38,039 nucleotides of DNA from contig JAEEIA010000020.1 of assembly GCA_016281125.1 (NCBI GenBank), positions 1 to 38,039 of the forward strand. The letters are read 5' to 3'. Both the position numbers and the translations under genes were made by a program. The DNA comes from Oscillospiraceae bacterium (GTDB lineage Bacteria > Bacillota > Clostridia > Oscillospirales > Ruminococcaceae). Under the pieces are notes generated by a model. It was not told where the DNA came from. It ran no database searches and saw only the letters and a program-made list of their open reading frames with translations. The number at the start of each line of letters is the position of its first letter. The stretch's first letter is position 1. This document shows positions 28,882 through 35,749 of the stretch, piece after piece.

Positions 28882-29946
28882 TTAATCCATCATCGGAGGC
28901 GGGCCGTAAAGGAGCATGACCGTTGTTTCCGTTGTGGTTTCCAGGCTGCTGACAATGTCGGGATCCTCATCCGGGCTTGTGGTGACGGTCGTGGTCGTGA
29001 CGGGTTCTTCTTTCTTCGGGATGCCGAGCGTTTCCTCCATGAAGATGCGGACATCCTCCTTGTCCACTTCGCCGTCATGGTTGACGTCAGCGATGTTCCG
29101 CTCCATGTAACCGGTGTTTCTCGCGGGGTTCAGTGCCAGCTGCTTGATGAGCGAAAGGTCGCGTGCGTCGGTGACATTGTCCATGTTGACGTCACCCGTC
29201 GGATAGAAGACCCACGGCGGGCCGTAAAGTACCACGGGCGTTGTCTGATACGGATCGTCATCCGGCCGCATGGTCGTTGTCTGATACGGCTCGTCATCCG
29301 GTCTGGTGCCGGTCGCAATTCTGTTGCTGTCCGTCAGATAAACAGCCGTTCTGAGGACTGAGCCGTTTGCAAAATCCGAGAGCGAATCGCCCGAAACGGG
29401 TGCTTCGCTGCGGCCGCCGTAAAGCGCGAAGGTGTAGTTTTCCGGCATATTTTTGATCCGGATGCCGTAGGTGATACTGCCGAATGCATCCCACCGTTCA
29501 AATTCGTATTTCAGCTTTGAGATTGCGACCTTCGTTTTTTCGGAGGTGTTCCATGTCAAAATAACCTCGCCGGTCTGCTTGTTGAAGAATTCGCATTCCA
29601 GACCCGGCACATTCTCATTGGTGTCGATGTCCAGCACGGAAAGCTGAAGACTGTATGTGCCGGTCAGCGGGAGCTCCGAAAGATCGAGTGCGGTGGTCGT
29701 CGTTCCTGCTTCCTCATCGACGGTGGTCGTTTGGGTGGTCGCGGTTTTCTGCCGCTCCTCCTCAAGGCTGGAGAGTACCCACGGCGGGCCGTAAAGCGGC
29801 GGTACGGTCGTGGTGGTCAGGGAAGTGGTCGTGTCCGCATTCCTGGCTGCCGCATAGGCCACTCCTGTGCTTGCATTGGCTGCCGAATTGCCGAGTGCCG
29901 TTGCGAACATCGCGGCGGTCAGCAGCGTCTGCGCTGTCTTTTTCAT
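28882..29946 (-). CDS. Exported YGPP/dockerin-like protein 3 with a beta-sandwich insert
   Basis: 354 residues, ATG 29946 after AAAGGATGA. It has the signal MKKTAQTLLTAAMFATALG. YGPP motifs lie at 52-55 (PLYGPPWVL), 241-244 (VLYGPPWVF) and 347-350 (LLYGPPPMMD, at the very end). A degenerate YGGR at 176-179 sits inside the insert. Residues about 90-215 look like a Cna-B/prealbumin-type beta-sandwich (SLQLSVLDIDTNENVPGLE, YGIRIKNMPENYTF). The dockerin-like domain at about 251-312 has GDVNMDNVTDARDLSLIK and ADVNHDGEVDKEDVRIF. A 136-base gap with three hairpins separates it from gene 2. It has a single Cys, in the insert. Confidence 0.85.
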   Translation of the reverse strand: MKKTAQTLLTAAMFATALGNSAANASTGVAYAAARNADTTTSLTTTTVPPLYGPPWVLSSLEEERQKTATTQTTTVDEEAGTTTTALDLSELPLTGTYSLQLSVLDIDTNENVPGLECEFFNKQTGEVILTWNTSEKTKVAISKLKYEFERWDAFGSITYGIRIKNMPENYTFALYGGRSEAPVSGDSLSDFANGSVLRTAVYLTDSNRIATGTRPDDEPYQTTTMRPDDDPYQTTPVVLYGPPWVFYPTGDVNMDNVTDARDLSLIKQLALNPARNTGYMERNIADVNHDGEVDKEDVRIFMEETLGIPKKEEPVTTTTVTTSPDEDPDIVSSLETTTETTVMLLYGPPPMMD

Positions 29947-29972
29947 GTTCAGATCATCCTTTCCGTCTTTTT

Positions 29973-30065
29973 GCTCCCGCGCCTGAAAGCGGGAGCGTAT
30001 GTGATTCTGCGCCCTGGCCGCGGGCGCGCGGATTTACCCGTTTGCCTGAATTTTCAGCGTCAGGC
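29973..30065 (-). other. Three hairpins in the gap between YGPP genes 2 and 3
   Basis: On the transcribed strand three stems follow one another: GCCTGA/TCAGGC (30044-30065), GCGCCC/GGGCGC (30009-30027) and GCTCCCGC/GCGGGAGC (29973-29996). None is followed by T on the minus strand, so they are not terminators; they may be processing or stability elements that set different expression of the two operon halves. Confidence 0.5.
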
Positions 30066-30082
30066 GGCGCTTTCTGTGTCGG

Positions 30083-31021
30083 TTACGGTTCTTCCTCCGG
30101 TTCGGTCGGATCGTTTTCCTGATATTCCCGGTCGAATGCCTCGGCGAGTAAGTCGATCTGCTCGACGGTGTACTCCGGGTCTTCGATATCCTGCCGCGGT
30201 TCAAACTGTGCGCCGGATATACAGGTTCCGGTCGTCATATTGTATTCAACGATGCCTTTGTCAAAAAACGTAATATTCCCCTGCTCGTCAGCGGAGCATG
30301 TCTGATAGGAATACTCGAATGCAAAGCGGTCGGGCAGCGCCGATTCTTCATCGGCGGCCGTATCCTCCCAGATCCGTTCAAATGTGATCAGCGCTTTTCT
30401 GACAACGCCGGTATTGTTTGGCAGTTCTGCGAAATGATCCAGCCGGATCTGCACGGGGTCGCCCGGCATCAGGGATACATAGTCTTTTTCCGTCCATTCC
30501 GAGGAATCCGTTTTGACCGTGACACTGTAAGGAACAGTAAGCTGCTTGTTCAGCTCGTATACCCGTTTCATTTTTTCATCCCGGCTCAGTTTTTCTGCTT
30601 CTGCGGGATCATACGCAACCGGATACACAAACAAGTTGAAAGTAGTCGGGAGCTCTGCGCCGGTCATGCGGTTCAGCATTGCACGGACATCCGCCTTTGA
30701 GAACTTCTGGTCGTTATTGAAATCCTTCACGCCGCTGTAATCGGCTTGGCCGAAGGCGAGATGCCGGAGCTGCATGACGTCCGCATCATCACGGGAAAAC
30801 ATCAGTTCCCGCTTCATCAGTGTCACGTCACGCGCATCCAGAATGTTGTTCTTGTCCAGATCGCCGACCTTGTCCATGACCGGCGGCGGGCCGTAAAGCA
30901 CCATGGCGACCTGCTGATCCGCCGGGGAGAATGCCGCTTCAGCGGAATTTCCGCCGACGGCCGTGCTGATTGCCGCCGCAAACAGTGCAGCGGTCAGGCG
31001 TGTCTGTTTTGAATGCTTCAT
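30083..31021 (-). CDS. Exported YGPP/dockerin-like protein 2 (one YGPP motif)
   Basis: 312 residues, ATG 31021 after AAAGGGTGA. The signal MKHSKQTRLTAALFAAAIS is cleaved near SAEA. One motif lies at 43-46 (MVLYGPPPVMDKV), leading directly into a dockerin-like first loop GDLDKNNILDARDVTLMK. The second loop is weaker (VKDFNNDQKFSKADVRAML). From about residue 120 there is a domain of about 190 residues without a known family name, including FNLFVYPVAYDPAEAEKL and NITFFDKGIVEYNMTTGT. It is related to the C-terminal domain of protein 1. It has two Cys, both far from the motif. It is the second gene of the operon, 28 bases after gene 1. Confidence 0.82.
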   Translation of the reverse strand: MKHSKQTRLTAALFAAAISTAVGGNSAEAAFSPADQQVAMVLYGPPPVMDKVGDLDKNNILDARDVTLMKRELMFSRDDADVMQLRHLAFGQADYSGVKDFNNDQKFSKADVRAMLNRMTGAELPTTFNLFVYPVAYDPAEAEKLSRDEKMKRVYELNKQLTVPYSVTVKTDSSEWTEKDYVSLMPGDPVQIRLDHFAELPNNTGVVRKALITFERIWEDTAADEESALPDRFAFEYSYQTCSADEQGNITFFDKGIVEYNMTTGTCISGAQFEPRQDIEDPEYTVEQIDLLAEAFDREYQENDPTEPEEEP

Positions 31022-31049
31022 AATATGTCACCCTTTCGTTCGGGATATG

Positions 31050-32009
31050 TCATTCCGGGAGATTCTGTTCCGGTGTCAGGCATTCATGCATCCGGAATTC
31101 TCCGGTGTTGACGTCCCATTCAATCAGGAGCTTGTCAAAATACTCTTCTTGCCCGTCCGCATAGCGGGTATAGGTCGGGAAGCTGCTGTGGTATTCGCAG
31201 AGCGACATCATCGGTGCAGGCAGTCCGTCATCCGAATCCTCGCTGTCCCCGCTGATGACCGCCGTCAGAGGCTGATCCTCAAAGGGCATGGACAGCGTGA
31301 TTTCCGTCCGGTGCTGACACACCGCGCCGGTTTCATCCGCGCCGTCATCAAAGAATGTATTGGGCGCAAAGCCGTCCGGCACCTTCATCCGATAGATCCT
31401 TTCCAGCGCGGAGCCCCAGAACGGTTGCTCTCCGCTTTCCAGGTCATAGGGCAGGAGCTTCTTATTCTGCTGTTCCGGCGTGAGAGAATAAACAAATTCA
31501 GGCGCAGGGGCATCGTTCCGGTCAAGATAGTTTTCGATCCGCCTGAGCCGGAGATTTGCCTCCTCTGTCAGTCTGAACCGTTCTTCCATGACCTCCGGCA
31601 CTGCATCTGAGAAATACGGAACCGGTCTGAAATACAGTGTGAAGCTGACGGGACGTTTGTTTTCTGCATCGGCCTCGCCGGTCAGATGCTGCATCAGAGC
31701 GCGGGCGTCCGCGCCGTCGTCGTCCGTGTCAAAGAGGAAATCGGCTGTATAGGAGTAGTTTTCCGCGCCTTTCAGAAGCCGCTGCTTGATCAGCGACAGA
31801 TCGCGGGCATCGAGCACCTTGTCACCGTTGAGATCGCCGCTGACGGGCTTTTCAAAATCCGGGCCCGGGCCGTAAAGAATCTGCATGGTTCTCTGATCGG
31901 TCGCGGCCAGATAGACGGATGCATCCACAGGGACGGTTCCGCCCGCGGAAATGCCGAGTGCCGCCGCGAATACCGCAGCGGTCATGGCTGTCTTTGCGTC
32001 CTTTTTCAT
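31050..32009 (-). CDS. Exported YGPG/dockerin-like protein 1, first gene of the operon
   Basis: 319 residues. The start is ATG 32009 with GGGGAGGA 8 bases upstream; a longer frame to 32114 begins inside the promoter and is excluded. The signal is MKKDAKTAMTAAVFAAALG, cleavage near VDASV. The motif is variant, YGPG at 46-49 (QILYGPGPDFEKP), at the same distance from the N-terminus as in the others. A dockerin-like loop GDLNGDKVLDARDLSLIK follows; the second loop is shortened (FDTDDDGADARALMQHL). A large C-terminal domain (FTLYFRPVPYFSDAVPE, EYFDKLLIEWDVNTGEF) is related to that of protein 2. A promoter and a 5' leader of about 70 bases precede it. Confidence 0.82.
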   Translation of the reverse strand: MKKDAKTAMTAAVFAAALGISAGGTVPVDASVYLAATDQRTMQILYGPGPDFEKPVSGDLNGDKVLDARDLSLIKQRLLKGAENYSYTADFLFDTDDDGADARALMQHLTGEADAENKRPVSFTLYFRPVPYFSDAVPEVMEERFRLTEEANLRLRRIENYLDRNDAPAPEFVYSLTPEQQNKKLLPYDLESGEQPFWGSALERIYRMKVPDGFAPNTFFDDGADETGAVCQHRTEITLSMPFEDQPLTAVISGDSEDSDDGLPAPMMSLCEYHSSFPTYTRYADGQEEYFDKLLIEWDVNTGEFRMHECLTPEQNLPE

Positions 32010-32085
32010 CTGATTGTCCTCCCCTGATTCTGTCGGAGTGAAGCCGCTGCCGAATGCATCGGGCTTCACATAGCTATACACTTTA

Positions 32086-32114
32086 ATTATAACAGATTCC
32101 AAGCGGAATGTCAA
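32086..32114 (-). promoter_or_regulatory. Promoter of the YGPP/radical SAM operon
   Basis: Minus strand TTGACA (32114-32109), 17-base spacer, TATAAT (32091-32086): a perfect consensus pair. It is the only such promoter I see for the six genes, whose gaps are otherwise 24-136 bases. Confidence 0.92.
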
Positions 32115-32168
32115 GCCGGTTTCAAGAACGAACGTGATTTTTATGCAACATTATCAATGCGTCGGCTC

Positions 32169-32197
32169 TTGACGAACCACTCTGAATTGTGTATAAT
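32169..32197 (+). promoter_or_regulatory. Promoter facing away from the YGPP operon
   Basis: TTGACG (32169-32174), 17-base spacer, TATAAT (32192-32197). It drives a stretch of nearly 800 bases with no credible coding sequence. Confidence 0.8.
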
Positions 32198-32203
32198 GAA
32201 AAC

Positions 32204-32629
32204 AACTCCGGTTCTGTGCGGGAAACAGGGCGCCTCCGGCATCCGTTCTGCCGTGAAGGGGTACGGCATGCGGCGCCTGCAAGCGGAATGCTCCGCACAG
32301 AAAAGCGGAATCCCGCAGGGAAGCCTGACAGCGGATGCTGTACACGGGAAAGACCGGTGACGCACGGCTGCTGCTCCGCACACCGGATTGACAGGATACT
32401 GCCGTCTGCCGGGGACAGGAGTCAGTTTTACGGGAGCGCCGGTGTGTGACCGGGGCTGCATTGACTCCGAACAGGCGGCGGCCTGATGGATCCGGATGCT
32501 GCGGGAGTGGCTGCACATGATCGCAGCGGTCTTGCTGGCTCCTGCGGGAGATGCTTTTTTCGCGGCGGATTTGCCGCATCATTCAGTTCCGTCAGCCCTT
32601 TATCGGCAGACGGTCAGCCGTGTCTGCCG
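32204..32629 (+). ncRNA. Candidate structured non-coding RNA
   Basis: A gene-free transcript predicted from the promoter at 32169. Successive helices can be read off. TTCTGTGCGG (32212-32221) pairs with CCGCACAGAA (32293-32302), enclosing CAGGGCGCC/GGCGCCTG and TGCCGT/ACGGCA. A three-way junction closes with TCCCG/CGGGA (32311-32349) and holds CAGG/CCTG and ACAGC/GCTGT hairpins. CCGGTG/CACCGG follows (32354-32386). GGAGTCA (32418-32424) pairs with TGACTCC (32462-32468) around CCGGT/ACCGG. CAGGC/GCCTG follows (32472-32485), and CGGCAGACGG pairs with CCG-tg-TCTGCCG (32604-32629). The segment 32345-32425 (CGGGAAAGACCGGTGACG..., ACAGGAGTC) faintly recalls cobalamin riboswitch motifs, but the fit is poor. 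The 3' end is not defined; a T6 run at 32555-32560 may terminate some transcripts. Confidence 0.45.
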
Positions 32630-32981
32630 CTTCGGATGTGTACGGGCATCCGGTCTTTGGCAGACGGCGTTTTCTATGCATGTGGGATCAGCCGGGGGGA
32701 CTTTTCCGCAATGCACAGGCTGTTCGGATTCGGTGCGGTCATCATGCCGGGAGCACAAACCGGTGTCCGGCCGCGTCTGATCTGAACATTCCCAGGTTCA
32801 TCTTATCACAGGATTACGTAAAAATCAAGCAGTTCCGCACATCTTTGGAAACAGTCACAATCTGCACCGGAAAAGTTTGGACGAAATTCCATGTAACCTT
32901 TTTCGCGTTTTCGAGTATCAGAGCAAGATCGGCGCGTTTTGCGGCAGATGACCGGCGGAACAGAGAAACGGAGGGCGGCGC
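32630..32981. other. Region without a recognisable gene
   Basis: About 350 bases between the candidate RNA and the DUF5131 gene. It holds one further hairpin (GGATG/CATCC near 32634-32651). Short frames here lack ribosome sites and family likeness. Confidence 0.45.
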
Positions 32982-33707
32982 ATGACAGTCTGGAATCCGT
33001 GGCACGGATGCAAAAAGCTGAGCGCAGGCTGCGCAAACTGTTATATGTACCGCCGGGATGCTTCGGTCGGTCGGGACAGCACGATTGTTGCAAAAACGGC
33101 GGGCTTCCGTCTGCCGGTGCAGCGAAAGCGGGACGGCTCCTATAAGCTGAACGATCCGGAAACCGTTTTTGCCTGCATGACCTCCGATTTCTTTCTGGAG
33201 GACGCCGATGCATGGCGCCCGGAGGCATGGGCGATGATCCGCGAGCGCAGCGATCTGCATTTCACAATCATCACCAAGCGGATTTCCCGCTTCACGGTCG
33301 GACTGCCGGAGGACTGGGGCAGCGGCTGGCCGCATGTGACGGTCTGTGTGACCTGCGAAAACCAGCAGGCGGCGGACAGCCGGATACCGTTGCTGCTCTC
33401 TCTGCCGATTGTACACCGGCATATTATTCATGAGCCGATGCTGGAGGCGGTTGACATTGCGCAATATCTGCAAAGCGGCCTGATCGGGCATGTCAGCTGC
33501 GGCGGCGAATCCGGAGAGAACGCCCGCCTCTGCCGCTACGAATGGATCTTATCGGCGCGCGAGCAGTGTATGCGCTGCGGCGTACCGTTCACCTTCCGGC
33601 AGACCGGCGCGCGCTTTGAAAAGGACGGAAAAATCTACCGGATTCCGCGTGCGCTGCAATTATCGCAGGCGAAGAAGGCCGGAATTAACACGGGAGGTGC
33701 CGTTTGA
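32982..33707 (+). CDS. DUF5131 family protein (phage Gp37/Gp68-like)
   Basis: 241 residues, ATG 32982 with GGAGGG upstream. The N-terminus WNPWHGCKKLSAGCANCYMYR carries the family's C-x7-C-x2-C-Y signature, which resembles an iron-sulphur cluster site. Later blocks are also typical: FTIITKRISRF, VTVCVTCENQQAADSRIP, HIIHEPML, VSCGGESGENARLCRYEWI and FTFRQTGARF. The family is found in phages and bacteria, and its biochemical role is not established. It is translationally coupled to the MFS gene (stop and start overlap). Confidence 0.88.
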   Translation: MTVWNPWHGCKKLSAGCANCYMYRRDASVGRDSTIVAKTAGFRLPVQRKRDGSYKLNDPETVFACMTSDFFLEDADAWRPEAWAMIRERSDLHFTIITKRISRFTVGLPEDWGSGWPHVTVCVTCENQQAADSRIPLLLSLPIVHRHIIHEPMLEAVDIAQYLQSGLIGHVSCGGESGENARLCRYEWILSAREQCMRCGVPFTFRQTGARFEKDGKIYRIPRALQLSQAKKAGINTGGAV

Positions 33708-34873
33708 ATTACGGAAAAACGATCCGAGCCTGCTTTGTCGGGTATATTGTGCAGGCTATCGTCAACAATTTTCTGCCGCTGCTCTTTCTGACGCTTCAGC
33801 GGCAGTACGGCATTCCGCTCGGGCAGATCACGGCGCTGATTACGGTGAATTTCGCGGTGCAGCTGACGGTCGATCTGCTGTCTGCATTCTGGCTCGACCG
33901 CATCGGATACCGCCGCGGGATTGCTGCGGCGCATGTGTTCTCTGCGGCGGGACTGCTTCTGCTGCCGGTGCTGCCGGAGCTTCTGCCGCCGTTTCCGGGT
34001 ATTCTTGCCGCGGTGGTGCTGTATGCCGTCGGCGGCGGTCTGCTGGAGGTGCTGGTCAGCCCGATCATGGAGAGATGCCCGACGGAGAACAAGGAAACCG
34101 CAATGAGCCTGCTGCATTCGTTCTATTGCTGGGGGCAGGTCGGCGTGGTGCTGGGCTCGACGCTGTTTTTCCGGTTCGCAGGGATCGGAAGCTGGAAGCT
34201 GCTCGCCGTGCTCTGGGCGGTGATTCCGGTCTGCAACGGCTTTTTCTTCCGCAGCGTGCCGATCGCGCCGCCGGTCGCACCGGATGAGGCACAGATCCGT
34301 CCGCGGGCGCTTTTGAAAAATAAGCTGTTTCTGCTGTTCCTGCTGATGATGGTCTGTGCGGGCGCGGCAGAGCTTTCGGTCAGTCAGTGGGCGTCCTTTC
34401 TGGCAGAGCAGGCGCTGCATATCAGCAAGACGGCCGGTGATCTGGCCGGGCCGATGATGTTCGGCGTGCTGATGGGTTCCGCAAGGATGTTTTACGGGAA
34501 ATACGGCGCAAAAATCCCGCTGGAGCGCTTCATGACCGGCAGCGCGGTGCTCTGCATCATATCTTATCTGATGATTGCGCTGTCGCCGGTGCCTGCGGTC
34601 AGTCTGGCGGGCTGCGCGCTCTGCGGGCTGTCCGTCGGGATTATGTGGCCGGGGACATTCAGCATGGCTTCTGCCTCGCTGCGGCGCGGCGGCACGCTGA
34701 TGTTCTCGCTGCTGGCGCTCGGCGGCGACGTCGGATGCGGCGGCGGCCCGACGCTGGCCGGTGCGGCTGCGGGAACCGGCAGTATCCGGACGGGGATTCT
34801 GGCCGCTGCGGTTTTCCCCGCCGGGCTGATTCTGTGTATGTTTCTGTTGAAACGTGAAAGGAGCAGATTATGA
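33704..34873 (+). CDS. Major facilitator superfamily transporter
   Basis: 389 residues starting at TTG 33704, which overlaps the TGA stop of the preceding gene (TTGA); GGGAGG lies upstream. There are about 12 hydrophobic helices in two halves split by a basic loop (RPRALLKNK). Helix-rich blocks include LDRIGYRRGIAAAHVFSAAG (motif A-like, after helix 2) and MGSARMFYGKYGAKIP (the equivalent in the second half). It is a cytoplasmic-membrane carrier, probably proton-coupled; the substrate cannot be inferred. It lies between DUF5131 and a small unknown gene in a tightly coupled operon. Confidence 0.9.
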   Translation: MNYGKTIRACFVGYIVQAIVNNFLPLLFLTLQRQYGIPLGQITALITVNFAVQLTVDLLSAFWLDRIGYRRGIAAAHVFSAAGLLLLPVLPELLPPFPGILAAVVLYAVGGGLLEVLVSPIMERCPTENKETAMSLLHSFYCWGQVGVVLGSTLFFRFAGIGSWKLLAVLWAVIPVCNGFFFRSVPIAPPVAPDEAQIRPRALLKNKLFLLFLLMMVCAGAAELSVSQWASFLAEQALHISKTAGDLAGPMMFGVLMGSARMFYGKYGAKIPLERFMTGSAVLCIISYLMIALSPVPAVSLAGCALCGLSVGIMWPGTFSMASASLRRGGTLMFSLLALGGDVGCGGGPTLAGAAAGTGSIRTGILAAAVFPAGLILCMFLLKRERSRL

Positions 34874-35211
34874 ACGATATCAATGTGTATCAGCAGTATT
34901 TTGCGGCAAAATGCGTATATAACGGTGTGGAACGCAGGGGCGCGGCGGTGTCGCTGACTGCGGCCTCGGGTGAGGGGCAGATCCGCTATACGGTGCAGGT
35001 GTCGTTTTTCCCGCACCGGGATGCAGAGGATTTCGGCATCAGCTATGACGCGGCCGCGGAAAAGGTGCTCTATGAAGCAAAGGGCAGACGCTCCAAAAAG
35101 CGCGAGCAGGCGCTCATGGAAACGCTGCGGGCAGAAGCGGATGCCCTTGCCGGAACGCTGGACGGCAGCATCTTCTGGGAGCAGCCGCTGATCGAAGCGC
35201 GGCTGGGATAA
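34870..35211 (+). CDS. Small conserved-looking protein, unknown
   Basis: 113 residues. ATG 34870 overlaps the MFS stop (ATGA), so the two are translationally coupled. It is a soluble alpha/beta protein: YTVQVSFFPHRDAEDFGISYD, followed by a basic helix EAKGRRSKKREQALMETLRAEAD and a C-terminal GSIFWEQPLIEARLG. There is no signal, membrane helix or Cys cluster. I do not recognise the family. The coupling suggests a task shared with the transporter. Confidence 0.7.
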   Translation: MNDINVYQQYFAAKCVYNGVERRGAAVSLTAASGEGQIRYTVQVSFFPHRDAEDFGISYDAAAEKVLYEAKGRRSKKREQALMETLRAEADALAGTLDGSIFWEQPLIEARLG

Positions 35212-35282
35212 GCGGATTCTGAAACGAATATTTATAATTGCGGCGAAATCCGCAGAAGCCCGCTTTTTTCGCTGAAATCCGA

Positions 35283-35312
35283 TTGACAAGCACGCGGCCG
35301 CTGTGGTATAAT
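35283..35312 (+). promoter_or_regulatory. Promoter of the 35391-37540 gene group
   Basis: TTGACA (35283-35288), 18-base spacer, TATAAT (35307-35312). Confidence 0.8.
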
Positions 35313-35390
35313 CAAAATATATATTGTATACTGCCGCCGCCGGGAGATGCGTCATGCGGAACGGCGGCGGTGAAACGGGAGGAAACTGCC

Positions 35391-35726
35391 ATGAAACAGG
35401 TTCCGTCGCGGCTGCGTGTGCCGCTGTATCTCGCGGGCGCCGCAGTCATTGCGCTGCTCGGCGGCCTGCTGCTGCTCTGGGCAGTCGGCCATGCGGATTT
35501 CTCATTCAATCACGGCAGGAACGAGAGCTCGGTCTATGCGGATATATACTTTATCATGGTGCCGGTGCTCTGCATCGTCTGCGCATTTGCAGACCGTTCC
35601 CTCTATCCGGAATGGTATAAGAGCCGAGCCGTACACTGGCGGCTGCTACGTGGATTTGCCGTCATGCTGACGGTGCTGATCTGCTATTTTGCAGGCGGCT
35701 ATATCGCGGTGATGCTGAAAGGATAA
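35391..35726 (+). CDS. Small membrane protein, unknown
   Basis: 111 residues, ATG 35391 after GGGAGG. There are three hydrophobic helices (LYLAGAAVIALLGGLLLLWAV; FIMVPVLCIVCAF; GFAVMLTVLICYFAGGYIAV), with a polar loop between the first two and a basic loop between the last two. No family recognised. It is followed after 23 bases by the sensor-only protein and may be cotranscribed with it and the histidine kinase. Confidence 0.7.
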   Translation: MKQVPSRLRVPLYLAGAAVIALLGGLLLLWAVGHADFSFNHGRNESSVYADIYFIMVPVLCIVCAFADRSLYPEWYKSRAVHWRLLRGFAVMLTVLICYFAGGYIAVMLKG

Positions 35727-35749
35727 TCATAAAGGAAGGCGTCTGGAAA

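Noticed and set aside
27264-32009. The five YGPP proteins as ordinary cellulosomal enzymes
   Set aside because: They have dockerin-like loops but no catalytic domain of a carbohydrate-active family, and the domain is internal or N-terminal rather than at the usual C-terminal place.
32345-32425. A firm cobalamin riboswitch call
   Set aside because: GGGAA, CCGGTG and CAGGAG-like pieces occur in roughly the right order, but the ACTG block and spacing do not fit, a large extra domain lies 5', and no cobalamin gene follows. Kept only as a possibility.
32141-32985. Several 60-145-codon frames on both strands in the candidate RNA region
   Set aside because: None has a ribosome site with sensible spacing or a recognisable domain. 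Their Arg/Ser/Cys-rich composition is typical of read-through of structured GC-rich RNA genes.
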